A stretch of 64,000 nucleotides of DNA, from NCBI RefSeq assembly GCF_014692515.1, contig NZ_JACOIK010000001.1:62001-126000 (forward strand). Reading direction: 5' to 3'. The first letter of the stretch is position 1. The number at the start of each line of letters is the position of its first letter. Below, piece after piece: positions 17,661 through 27,210 of the stretch. The notes under the pieces were generated by a model. It was not told where the DNA came from, ran no database searches, and saw only the letters and a program-made list of their open reading frames with translations. The translations under genes were made by a program, and so were the position numbers. The stretch is from Sphingobacterium micropteri. Its GTDB lineage: Bacteria; Bacteroidota; Bacteroidia; Sphingobacteriales; Sphingobacteriaceae.

Positions 17661-17691
17661 TCCGAATAAAGTCCGAATAAGGTCCGAATAA
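17661..17691. repeat. Three direct repeats of TCCGAATAA at 11-bp period
   Basis: Copies lie at 17661-17669, 17672-17680 and 17683-17691, in the 296-bp AT-rich gap between the divergent DUF6266 and HTCS genes. The 11-bp period puts all copies on one face of the helix, as expected for a cooperative protein-binding site. The upstream TCGGATTTTATTCG (17641-17654) partly echoes the unit. Confidence 0.6.
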
Positions 17692-17766
17692 TACCCCTAT
17701 AAAACCCTATCTATTTATTGAATAAAAGATAAATTGAAATAGGGATCCTTAGCGGAATTTTTATTC

Positions 17767-17796
17767 TTGATAAGAAAGATGTTATTTTTACATTTG
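17767..17796 (+). promoter_or_regulatory. Bacteroidota-type promoter for the HTCS gene
   Basis: TTG at 17767-17769 and TACATTTG at 17789-17796 are separated by 19 bases. This matches the Bacteroidota consensus TTG-N19-TAnnTTTG exactly. It predicts transcription starting near 17803, about 25 bases before the GTG start codon. Confidence 0.7.
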
Positions 17797-17828
17797 TAAT
17801 CAAGAATCTAAGTAAACCTAGGCGTATA

Positions 17829-20800
17829 GTGGTCACAAAAGTTGTTTGGGATAAACTGATGTTACTCGTCATCATGATGATCATGGGCACTATGGTCCTG
17901 GCTCAGGAGCATTATATTTTCAGACATATCGATGCGAATATTGGACTGTCGGATAACATGGTGAAAGGGATAAGTAGCCTGCCGGATGGCCGTATTAGTA
18001 TTCGTACCCAAACCATGCTGAACCTCTATAACGGAGCAACATTTGATTATTTTAGAAAAGGAATCAGTTCTGTATATCAATGGCATTTTAATGGTTACGA
18101 GCGTGAGTACATCGATGCCCAAGATCGTTTGTGGATCAAACAACATCAACAATTACAATTATTGGATCTGAAAACGAATCGGTTTGTAGGAGATATTAGC
18201 CACGTGATAAGGTCCTATGGTGTTCAAAAGAAACTTGTCGATTTTTTTATAGATAAATCAAAAAATCTCTGGTTTCTTGCTGACGACAACGAATTTTCAT
18301 ACTACGATGTCGTAAAAGAAGAGTTGGTTTCCTTGCTAAAAATGGATTCGGTGTCGCAAAAGAAGTATGGTGTGCCGCGGCAGATCGAACAGGACGGTGA
18401 TGACTGTTGGATTCTCTATTCTAAAGGGCTGGTGCAGAGGTGGAGTTATAAAACGCGGAAGATCATCGGTCATGATGAGCGTTTGACAGGACAGATAAAC
18501 CCCGATTCCCATAATATGGTCATGCGAATATCCGCTAAGGGAGGCCTTTGGTTGATGCATCATACGGACGTTTTCTTTTATTCCTTTTCATCGGGGAGCT
18601 GGGATGTCATTAACAGTATTTCAGGTCTGTCCAATTTCTTCACTTGTATGGATGTTGATAACGAAGGGTTGGTATGGATTGGAACGTCCCAATCTGAAAT
18701 ACGCATTATCCGGGGAACAGGACAAAAGGTACAATCATTTGTGGGTATGCCTTTGACTTCTGGCGGGGTGCTCATAAACGACATCAGTTCATTGTATATT
18801 GATGACGACAATGGGGTGTGGATAGGAACATTGTTTCAAGGCGTATGTTACTATCACGCCAGCATGCGAAAGATTCACCTTCTGCACACGGGGGCACATG
18901 ATAGTCCTATTACCAATGAAAATGTACGTTGTTTTCTAGAAGAGCCAGACGGCACGATATTGATCGGTACGATAAACGGCTTATTTAGATATTTCCCCCG
19001 TTCCGGTAAAATCATACCGGTTTATAAAGAACTGAATGGAAAGCTCTGTATGTGGATCTATCGGGATAGTAAAGGGCGCATCTGGATCCCTACCTTTCTA
19101 AATGGTATCTTCTGTATCGAAAACGGAAAGGTAAGGCAATATGAAAAGAAGGGAATATCCATACATGCTGATCCCAATCCCAATAACGGTCGGATGATCA
19201 TGGAAGATGGACAAGGGCAGTTATGGGTCAGTGTGTATGGAGGCGTTGGACGTTTCGATCCGAATACGGGAGATATTGATTTTCTGTATGAAAAACATCC
19301 GGAAATCAAGCACCTGAAATTAGGGTTGACATTTTCACGTATGGATGAAGAGACAATCGCCGTTGCTGCGGAGGAATTGTATTTTTACAACACCGTCAAA
19401 GATAGCGTTTGGTTCCCTTCTTATCGTAAACAGATAGACACCTATGGCGCTGAATTTAACTTTATTCATCCAGACAATAGAGGTTTGCACTGGATTAGTG
19501 TCGACGGCTTGAAAGTATGGGATGAACAGGATAAAAAGCTGTATGAAATCATGTTGCATGATGATATACCAAATCAAACGGTGTCCGCTATATTAGAAGA
19601 CAAAAATGGAGATATATGGGTGTCTACTGTAAATGGAATTAGCAAGATAACCACCGAACGCCAAGAGAATGGATATGTTTTTTCCGTCACGAATTTTGGA
19701 CGTATAGATGGAGCGGGTATACAGGCGGGACGGTTCAATATAGGAGCATCCTTAAGAGCAAGCGATGGTACGATGTATTTCGGTGGTGTACATGGTGTAA
19801 GTGTTTTCAACCCGAGTCGATTTATCTACAACGCCAGTAACCATAAACCAATTCTTTCCGGTTTCCGGTTGTTTAATATACCGGTTCGATTTGGAAGTGA
19901 ATATAACGGTCGGGTTTTACTGGAGCAGCCCATTAATCAAAACCGTAAAATCCGCCTTAAGCATGACGAAAACTTTATTACGCTTGAATTTGCCGGGTTG
20001 AACTTTGTAAATCCATCTCGAACCTATTTCCGTTATATCATGGAAAATTACGATCAGGGTTGGACAGAAATACAATCTGATGGTGTAGGCCGTATCAATT
20101 ATACGGGTCTGCCTCCCGGAGATTATACATTTAAAGTTTATACCGCCAATAGTGATAAAGTATGGGGCGAGGAATACGCCGAAATCATTATTATTATTGC
20201 TCCACCGTTTTGGGCAACAGCGTGGGCCAAGGCTTTCTACGCTATATTGTTTGTTTTGGCTATTATAATAGTTATCCGCTATTTCAATAGACGAAATCAT
20301 TTGCGTCTACTACGTCAACAAGAACTGGAGACACAACGACAAAAAGAGGAACTGGATCAATTTAAACTGAATTTTTTTACCAACTTAAGCCATGAGTTGA
20401 GGACACCGTTGTCGCTCATCATGACGCCGCTTGACTTATTGATTAAAGAAGCTGCAGATTTATCCATGAAAGATAAGCTTACTTCGATATATCGGCGGTC
20501 CAAGGATCTTCTTCTAATGGTCAATCAACTGCTCGACTTTCGCAAGTTAGAGGTGAAGGGGGAAGAATTACGTCTTAGCCATGGCGATATTGTCGAATTT
20601 GTGGAGGGGATTTATACCGCTTTTAAACAGTTAGCAGAAAGCAAAAAGCTAAATTTTATTTTCGAAGGATCCGATACAGCGATATACCTTTATTTTGACA
20701 AAGACAAACTATTAAAAGTGATAAATAATCTTTTGTCCAATGCTTTCAAATTTACGGATATAGGGGATGTAGTTAGGTTATCCATATCCAGAGAGGATGT

Positions 20801-21881
20801 TTCTTCACGGGATTATGTCAAGATTATGGTTGCAGATAGCGGGGCGGGAATTCCGGATGCGGATCTTTCGGGAATTTTTGATCGCTTTGGACAAGCTAAT
20901 AATCAGCGGGACGATCATACAGGAACAGGAATCGGACTGTATCTCGTAAAGGAATACGTACAATTGCATGAGGGGCAAGTCGATGTCCGGAGCAAATTGG
21001 GAGAAGGAAGTACTTTTACCGTGCAGCTTCCTACTGATTTATTTGAAAAGCAAGAGGAGCCTTTACCGATGGAGGACGTTGAACATCCAAAAGATAATCT
21101 TTTGCAGCATCTTCCAACAAAAAAGATTCTTATCGCCGAGGACAATTATGAGTTTCGTAAGTTTCTGCGCGATGAGCTCGGCAAATATTACATCGTCATG
21201 GAAGCTCCCGATGGAAAACAGGCTTACCAACTGGCTTTGACGGAAGAACCGGATCTTATTCTTTCAGACATGATGATGCCTAATGTAGACGGTATTACCT
21301 TATGCCAGCAGTTGAAAAGTAACATCGAGACTTGCCATATTCCAATAATACTGCTCACGGCACGTATGTCTGATGAAGCACGTATGTCTATATATGCGGC
21401 GGGTGCTGATTCCTATTTGTCTAAACCTGTTGTATTCGATGTATTGCATACCCGTATCGAGAGTCTGATCGAACAACAGGAAATGCGGAAGAAGTTATTT
21501 CATACGACTATTGAAGTTACGCCGAGCAGCATTACGATCAATTCGTTAGATGAGGAACTGGTGCAAAAAGCATTACGAAGTGTAGAAAAAAATATGGATA
21601 ATCCGGAATATGGTGTCGAACACCTTGGACAGGATATCGGCTTGAGCAGAGGTCATCTCTATCGCAAGCTACAGTCTATAACAGGACAAAGTCCGGCAGA
21701 TTTCATTCGAGCTATACGTCTAAAACGAGCTGCTCAGCTCCTACGGGATAGCCAACTAAACATAACGGAGATTGCTTACATGGTGGGTTTTAATACGCAA
21801 AAGTATTTTAACAAACATTTTAAAAGTACTTTCGGTGTGACTCCATCACAATATAGAAATAACGAAGACGATTCGATTTAA
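17829..21881 (+). CDS. Hybrid two-component system (HTCS) sensor/AraC regulator of the PUL
   Basis: The 1350-residue one-protein regulator begins with a signal peptide (ending LAQ, about residue 26). A periplasmic two-propeller sensor with Reg_prop-type repeats (such as GLVWIGTSQSEI) and a Y_Y_Y domain ending near residue 790 follow. A membrane segment spans about 798-820. The cytoplasmic part has HisKA with His855 (SHELRTP), HATPase boxes (NNLLSNAFKF, GTGIGLYLVKEYV), a receiver with Asp1147 (LILSDMMMPNVDG) and a C-terminal AraC helix-turn-helix. The GTG at 17829 is preferred because it gives a lysine-containing signal peptide n-region; the ATG at 17859 would leave almost none. It probably senses an oligosaccharide from the polymer degraded by the locus starting at 22148 and activates it. 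Confidence 0.95.
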   Translation: MVTKVVWDKLMLLVIMMIMGTMVLAQEHYIFRHIDANIGLSDNMVKGISSLPDGRISIRTQTMLNLYNGATFDYFRKGISSVYQWHFNGYEREYIDAQDRLWIKQHQQLQLLDLKTNRFVGDISHVIRSYGVQKKLVDFFIDKSKNLWFLADDNEFSYYDVVKEELVSLLKMDSVSQKKYGVPRQIEQDGDDCWILYSKGLVQRWSYKTRKIIGHDERLTGQINPDSHNMVMRISAKGGLWLMHHTDVFFYSFSSGSWDVINSISGLSNFFTCMDVDNEGLVWIGTSQSEIRIIRGTGQKVQSFVGMPLTSGGVLINDISSLYIDDDNGVWIGTLFQGVCYYHASMRKIHLLHTGAHDSPITNENVRCFLEEPDGTILIGTINGLFRYFPRSGKIIPVYKELNGKLCMWIYRDSKGRIWIPTFLNGIFCIENGKVRQYEKKGISIHADPNPNNGRMIMEDGQGQLWVSVYGGVGRFDPNTGDIDFLYEKHPEIKHLKLGLTFSRMDEETIAVAAEELYFYNTVKDSVWFPSYRKQIDTYGAEFNFIHPDNRGLHWISVDGLKVWDEQDKKLYEIMLHDDIPNQTVSAILEDKNGDIWVSTVNGISKITTERQENGYVFSVTNFGRIDGAGIQAGRFNIGASLRASDGTMYFGGVHGVSVFNPSRFIYNASNHKPILSGFRLFNIPVRFGSEYNGRVLLEQPINQNRKIRLKHDENFITLEFAGLNFVNPSRTYFRYIMENYDQGWTEIQSDGVGRINYTGLPPGDYTFKVYTANSDKVWGEEYAEIIIIIAPPFWATAWAKAFYAILFVLAIIIVIRYFNRRNHLRLLRQQELETQRQKEELDQFKLNFFTNLSHELRTPLSLIMTPLDLLIKEAADLSMKDKLTSIYRRSKDLLLMVNQLLDFRKLEVKGEELRLSHGDIVEFVEGIYTAFKQLAESKKLNFIFEGSDTAIYLYFDKDKLLKVINNLLSNAFKFTDIGDVVRLSISREDVSSRDYVKIMVADSGAGIPDADLSGIFDRFGQANNQRDDHTGTGIGLYLVKEYVQLHEGQVDVRSKLGEGSTFTVQLPTDLFEKQEEPLPMEDVEHPKDNLLQHLPTKKILIAEDNYEFRKFLRDELGKYYIVMEAPDGKQAYQLALTEEPDLILSDMMMPNVDGITLCQQLKSNIETCHIPIILLTARMSDEARMSIYAAGADSYLSKPVVFDVLHTRIESLIEQQEMRKKLFHTTIEVTPSSITINSLDEELVQKALRSVEKNMDNPEYGVEHLGQDIGLSRGHLYRKLQSITGQSPADFIRAIRLKRAAQLLRDSQLNITEIAYMVGFNTQKYFNKHFKSTFGVTPSQYRNNEDDSI

Positions 21882-22092
21882 GTCCCACGCCCTTACTGCT
21901 CTTATAACACTATTTATAACGGATGATTTGTACCATTTTAGGTGCTTATTTATGCTTATTTGATGTGTTATGTTTTCATTACTAGTCTGTTATGTGGTTG
22001 GACAAATGAACCCATGATTTGAGACAAAATGTCCTAGTGTATCCGCATCAAAGGGCTGATATTTGTTTCGTTCAAGGTTATGATACCAAGAA

Positions 22093-22110
22093 TTGTCACA
22101 ATGATGACAA
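22093..22110. promoter_or_regulatory. Palindrome TTGTCA-N6-TGACAA upstream of PUL susC
   Basis: Perfect 6-base arms at 22093-22098 and 22105-22110 lie 38 bp before the susC ATG, in the 266-bp gap after the HTCS gene. A wider pair, GGACA near 22004 and TGTCC at 22030, lies upstream. These could be operator sites for the HTCS or another regulator; I saw no exact TAnnTTTG promoter in the gap. Confidence 0.4.
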
Positions 22111-22147
22111 CCAATTTTAAACAGTTAAATTAATAAACTAACTATGT

Positions 22148-25100
22148 ATGAAACAAATTACAAACTTTAATTTTTTTGCATTTGTTGCGATGTGTAGTAT
22201 CTCGTTGTTCTATTTAACACCGATATATGCGCAGCAGATACAGGTGCGGGGACTTGTGAAAGATGCCGCTACAGGGGATCCACTTGCTGGAGTGTCCATC
22301 CGTGTGGATAATGTGTCACTAGGAAGCTCCGGGGACAATGGACGATTTTCGCTTGAAGGCGTTTCGGCTGGCGCTTCGGTAGAATTTCGTTTGATCGGCT
22401 ACGAAACGCAAGTACAAAAGGCAGCCGCCAACATGGAGGTATCGCTGGTTTCTACCGGCGATGAATTGGAAGAAGTGGTCGTGGTGGGTTATGGTACGCA
22501 GAAAAAGGCAACGCTGACGGGTGCCGTGGAGGTGGTAGACAGCAAGGTGTTTGAGGACCGTGCCGTCACCAACGTAGGTTTGGCATTGCAGGGGCAGACC
22601 CCCGGTTTGGTGGTTACCCGTAACTCACCGCGTCCGGGCAACGAGGGTCTGGGTTTTCGGATTCGTGGTAATTCATCTGTTAATGGTAGTGATCCTTTGA
22701 TTATCGTCGACGGTGTACCCACATTAAATTATTATTCCTTTCAGAATTTGAACAGTGATGATATCGAATCTGTGACGGTATTGAAAGACGGAGCAGCGGC
22801 GATATATGGTTCACGTGCTGCTAACGGCGTGATCTTGGTGACGACTAAACGCGGCAAAGGAAAAGTAAAGGTCGACTATACCGGCAATTTCAGATTTAAT
22901 ACGAACGGATTGGTCAATTACTCGCCCACGATGCAGGAGTATGCTAATGTATGGATTGAAGCGAATAAAGAAGAGACGGTGCCAAATTGGTGGATATGGG
23001 GGGAAGACAATCTGAGAGAAATGGCTGCCGGTCATGAGGGATTGTATAATATGTCTAATATCACCGCTTCGGATTTCTATATTTATAATGCGAACCGTAT
23101 TGATGAGATGTTTGCTACCCGGTACTCGTATCAACATAATTTGAGCTTATCTAATAGCGGCGATCGCTCTGGCTACCGGTTGTCATTTAGCTACGCCGAT
23201 AACCAAGCCAATCTAGCAACGGCGTATGACGGACAAAAGCAAATGAATGCACGTTTCAACTACGACTATCAACTTACCGATAAATTAAAGTTAGAGTCGG
23301 GTGTCAGCATAATTAATGCCCGCACGGCTATGCCATCCAGAGGGTTAGGGAATATCCTATATTCTTTTGATATGCCATTTTATCCGGCAAAGAATCCGCT
23401 CGGGCAGTGGTTGGCTCCTTTTAATGGTATCGACAATGGCTCGATTAGAAACGCTGCAGCTACGACTTCCGATGCAGGGCGGTTTAATAAAAACTCCTTG
23501 ACAGGGAGATTAGATCTAAAAGCCACTTATGATATATGGAACGGGATATCGATCGAGGGGATGGCCTCTGTCCAGACGGAGCGCTACGATGATGAACGCT
23601 ATGTAGTACCGGTGATGCTGTACGATTGGTATGGCAACCCTACTCGAAATGCACACATGACAGATGGTACAAACAATACTTTCGGAACGAAGTATTATAC
23701 AAGTTATTATGAGTACTACCAAGGCTTATTACGCTATGACAAAACATTTAATGGCGTACATAATCTGTCGGCTATGGCAGGTATCACGGCAGAAAAGACG
23801 CGATCACAACAACTAACGGGCAGTAGATTAGGATTTGAAGATAACGGTATCTACGATATTGGCTTGGCCGATACCGAGCTGCAGACAAATACGGGTGGGA
23901 AAAGTCTGAATGGTCGTTATTCGTATATATCTAGGTTGAACTATAACTACGATGAAAAATATATTATCGAATTAATCGGCCGTCGCGATGGTAACTCCCG
24001 TTTTGCAAGAGGATTTAAATTCAAGAATTTTGGATCAGCACAAGGAGCGTGGGTCTTCACGAGAGAAAGCTTTATGGAGCCCGTTTCGCATATCCTGAAT
24101 TTCGGTAAAATTCGGGGAAGTTATGCTTCGACAGGGAACGAAGCTTCTGGTTTGGGGGAATTTGATTATTTATCCTTGATTCAAATCCTAACCACGACAC
24201 TGGGGAATCCAGCTTCCTCTCAGACGTCTTCGGGTTTGATCAATGACGGATTAATTTCTTATACCCGTACCTGGGAAACCGTCGCTCAAAAGAATATCGG
24301 TATTGATTTAGCTTTTTTGAATAACAGGTTGACGACCTCTTTTGATACGTATGAGAAAGAGAATATTGGCATGTTAACTGGTGTAACATATCCTAGTGTG
24401 TTAGGTGGAAGCGCGCCTTTAACCAATTCCGGCAATTTTAATACGCGAGGTTGGGAGTTTGTGATTGGTTGGAAAGAGACCAAGCCAGATTTCAGTTACA
24501 ATATCTCCTTTAATATCGGCGATGCAACAAATATTGTTTCAGGTGTTGAAAATGCAGATCAATTTAAGGTAGGTGAAAATAATATTGTCAACGGGTTTCC
24601 GCACAAGTCGTGGTTTTTGTTTAAAACCGATGGCTTTTTTAAAGACCAGGCTGATGTGGATGCTTATTATGCGAAATACGGTGAAAACGAAGCTTTAGCG
24701 GGAGTACCGTCGACCAATCCACAGAGAACATTACGTCCCGGCGATACGAAAAGAGTGGATGTAGCGGGTACAGGTGAGATCACCCCTGCAGGTAGCGAGG
24801 CCAGCTCTTTGGTCTACATGGGTGACGGCATGCCGCATTATACGTATGGGATTAACCTTGGCGGATCTTGGAAAGGAATCGACTTGAATATGTTCTTTCA
24901 GGGACATTTAAAGCAGAATGTCATGCGGGACGGCTATATGGCTTATCCGTTCCGCGCACAATATACCAACCAGAATCCAGCATTTTTGGGGCAGACTTGG
25001 ACGGAAGATAACCCAAATGCTCCGTTTCCACGTCTAACGACGAATGTTGACCGTGCTAAATGGAATTATGAGAACAACGATTTTATGCTTCAAAATAGTC

Positions 25101-25330
25101 GTTATATCCGCCTAAAAAGCTTAATCGTCGGGTACACCCTCCCGAAACATATTACCGACCGGGCCAAGATGAGTAGAGTAAGGGTTTATTTTTCGGGTAA
25201 TGACTTGTGGGAGGCAACGGCTATTAAAGACGGGTTTGATCCAGAAACAGGTAGAAACTCGACCGATGGCGATAATGCGGGATATCCGTTTGCAAGAACC
25301 TGGTCATTTGGTGTAAACATTGGTTTTTAA
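22148..25330 (+). CDS. SusC/RagA-type TonB-dependent transporter (main PUL)
   Basis: The 1060-residue protein has a signal peptide ending near IYAQQ (residue 28), a carboxypeptidase-like regulatory domain (about 30-105), the signature EEVVVVGYGTQKKA, a plug and a barrel ending in VNIGF. It forms the outer membrane importer for the polysaccharide fragments handled by this locus. It has no STN domain, consistent with control by the upstream HTCS rather than by FecI/FecR. The SusD partner follows after 20 bp. An overlapping out-of-frame ATG at 22144 is not the start because only the 22148 frame is open. Confidence 0.94.
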   Translation: MKQITNFNFFAFVAMCSISLFYLTPIYAQQIQVRGLVKDAATGDPLAGVSIRVDNVSLGSSGDNGRFSLEGVSAGASVEFRLIGYETQVQKAAANMEVSLVSTGDELEEVVVVGYGTQKKATLTGAVEVVDSKVFEDRAVTNVGLALQGQTPGLVVTRNSPRPGNEGLGFRIRGNSSVNGSDPLIIVDGVPTLNYYSFQNLNSDDIESVTVLKDGAAAIYGSRAANGVILVTTKRGKGKVKVDYTGNFRFNTNGLVNYSPTMQEYANVWIEANKEETVPNWWIWGEDNLREMAAGHEGLYNMSNITASDFYIYNANRIDEMFATRYSYQHNLSLSNSGDRSGYRLSFSYADNQANLATAYDGQKQMNARFNYDYQLTDKLKLESGVSIINARTAMPSRGLGNILYSFDMPFYPAKNPLGQWLAPFNGIDNGSIRNAAATTSDAGRFNKNSLTGRLDLKATYDIWNGISIEGMASVQTERYDDERYVVPVMLYDWYGNPTRNAHMTDGTNNTFGTKYYTSYYEYYQGLLRYDKTFNGVHNLSAMAGITAEKTRSQQLTGSRLGFEDNGIYDIGLADTELQTNTGGKSLNGRYSYISRLNYNYDEKYIIELIGRRDGNSRFARGFKFKNFGSAQGAWVFTRESFMEPVSHILNFGKIRGSYASTGNEASGLGEFDYLSLIQILTTTLGNPASSQTSSGLINDGLISYTRTWETVAQKNIGIDLAFLNNRLTTSFDTYEKENIGMLTGVTYPSVLGGSAPLTNSGNFNTRGWEFVIGWKETKPDFSYNISFNIGDATNIVSGVENADQFKVGENNIVNGFPHKSWFLFKTDGFFKDQADVDAYYAKYGENEALAGVPSTNPQRTLRPGDTKRVDVAGTGEITPAGSEASSLVYMGDGMPHYTYGINLGGSWKGIDLNMFFQGHLKQNVMRDGYMAYPFRAQYTNQNPAFLGQTWTEDNPNAPFPRLTTNVDRAKWNYENNDFMLQNSRYIRLKSLIVGYTLPKHITDRAKMSRVRVYFSGNDLWEATAIKDGFDPETGRNSTDGDNAGYPFARTWSFGVNIGF

Positions 25331-25350
25331 TTTTCAAAACAGATTGTAAC

Positions 25351-27162
25351 ATGAAAAGTATTTTAAAACATATATTGATCGGCGGTTTCTGTATGAGTCT
25401 GGCAGGCTGTCAGGACAGCTTCATCGATTTGACCCCGCCGGCGACACGTACTGATGCGGTATATTTTAAGCAGGCAAAGGATTTTAAGGAATATACCGGA
25501 CGTTTTTATGGTTATCGGGAGACATGGGGAGGTATGGCTTGGAGAAATGGTATTCTCGAGGGCTGGAGTTTTGGTAATATGGACAACTGGACGGATTTAT
25601 CGGCCAATAATAACAATAATGGACAAGGCTTAGGAACAGGAACCATCGGTTCGGCTGGTACCGATTGGGGATATGGTGGGATACGACATTGTAATATCTT
25701 GTTGGAAAAGGCTGCTGAGTATACCGGAACGGATATCGACCAATATGTGGGAGAGGCTTACTTTTTCCGAGCATATTCCTATTTTGGGTTATTAAAATCT
25801 TATGGTGGGGTTCCTTTGGTAACAACCGTATTGGACGTCGATTCTCCCGAATTGTTTGGGAAACGAAACAGCCGATACGAAGTTACTGCACAAATTTTAG
25901 CCGATTTGGATGAAGCTATAGCCAAATTGCCGGTCGAACAAAATATTCCGGCTGCTGACAAAGGCAGGGTGAGTAGATGGGCGGCAAAAGCGTTCAAGGC
26001 TCAGGTACAATTATATGAAGCTACTTGGGAAAAATACGTCGGACGTGGGCCTGACGGAGATGGAACATCGATAGGAGCGGGTACAGCAGGCTATGACCCC
26101 GCTAACGTCAATAAATACCTAACCGACGCGATTGCCCAATGTGAAGATATCATAGCCAACGGAGGTTATGAATTGTGGAACAAGAATTCAGATTCCAGAA
26201 TGGGTAACCGAAGTTCTTGGTATCTATTTAATCTGGAAGACGAAGAATCAAATCCTGGCGGATATGACAAGACGACCAATAAAGAATTTATATTGTACAG
26301 TGTGTATGATTTTACGCATCGGCAGGGAAGGCTTAATGTGACCTGGACTTCTGATCAATTGGCACCAAGCCGTAAGTTTGTCGATATGGCCGTCTGTACC
26401 GATGGTTTGCCACCAGAGAAATCGCCTTTATTTCAGGGATATCATACGGTTACTTCTGAGTTTCAGGATAGGGATTTACGTTTGTTGAGTTATCTGTACG
26501 GGCCGTCTAACCCACCAACAAGTGTCACATTGGATTACGCAAGTCTTTACTCAACCAGCGGATACGGTAACAAAAAATATGCAGCTTATAATGTTGAAGG
26601 ACGTCGACCCGATGCTACAGAATCTGCTAACTGGTCGATCATCCGTTTGGCGGAGGTATATCTGATGTATGCAGAGGCTCTTTATGAGTTAAATGGTTCG
26701 ATTACAGATGAGCAATTAAACAATTCGATAAACAGACTACGCGTACGTGGAGGAGTAGCGCCGTTGACCAATGCGTTAGCAACAACACATGGCTTGGATA
26801 TGTTGGAAGAAATCAGAAGAGAGCGTGCTGTTGAACTATATCGGGAAGGTAAGCGGTTTGATGACTTGAAGCGATGGGGAATCTTGGAAGAAAGCCTAAA
26901 CGAATCCCGGATGGGAAGAATTGTCGGCAATGCGACGTACGCGACCCCGTTTAAAGATGCCAGTGGCACGCCAACTACTGCGTATAATGCTTCTAGCTTC
27001 ATCTGGGGAGAGGAGAATGCTGAAACAGCAGATGGAAGTCTGCCGGCAATTGTTATATCCAGCCATTTAAACCATTCGGTAACACAACGACATTATCTGA
27101 ATCCGATTCCACTGAACCAGCGACAGCTGAACGATGCATTGCTGCAAAATCCCGGTTACTAG
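25351..27162 (+). CDS. SusD/RagB family glycan-binding lipoprotein (main PUL)
   Basis: The 603-residue protein has a lipoprotein signal with lipobox Cys20 (LAGC) and SusD helical features (YVGEAYFFRAYSYFGLLK; LEEIRRERAVELYREGKRF). It ends with the usual PIPLNQRQLNDALLQNPGY. It is the surface lid and substrate-binding partner of the SusC 20 bp upstream. It is slightly longer than many SusD proteins. Aromatic residues for sugar stacking are likely, but cannot be placed without a structure. Confidence 0.93.
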   Translation: MKSILKHILIGGFCMSLAGCQDSFIDLTPPATRTDAVYFKQAKDFKEYTGRFYGYRETWGGMAWRNGILEGWSFGNMDNWTDLSANNNNNGQGLGTGTIGSAGTDWGYGGIRHCNILLEKAAEYTGTDIDQYVGEAYFFRAYSYFGLLKSYGGVPLVTTVLDVDSPELFGKRNSRYEVTAQILADLDEAIAKLPVEQNIPAADKGRVSRWAAKAFKAQVQLYEATWEKYVGRGPDGDGTSIGAGTAGYDPANVNKYLTDAIAQCEDIIANGGYELWNKNSDSRMGNRSSWYLFNLEDEESNPGGYDKTTNKEFILYSVYDFTHRQGRLNVTWTSDQLAPSRKFVDMAVCTDGLPPEKSPLFQGYHTVTSEFQDRDLRLLSYLYGPSNPPTSVTLDYASLYSTSGYGNKKYAAYNVEGRRPDATESANWSIIRLAEVYLMYAEALYELNGSITDEQLNNSINRLRVRGGVAPLTNALATTHGLDMLEEIRRERAVELYREGKRFDDLKRWGILEESLNESRMGRIVGNATYATPFKDASGTPTTAYNASSFIWGEENAETADGSLPAIVISSHLNHSVTQRHYLNPIPLNQRQLNDALLQNPGY

Positions 27163-27210
27163 TTTCGGAAGCGTAAGTTGATTCGAATACAAAATAAAGA
27201 AAGACGAGTG

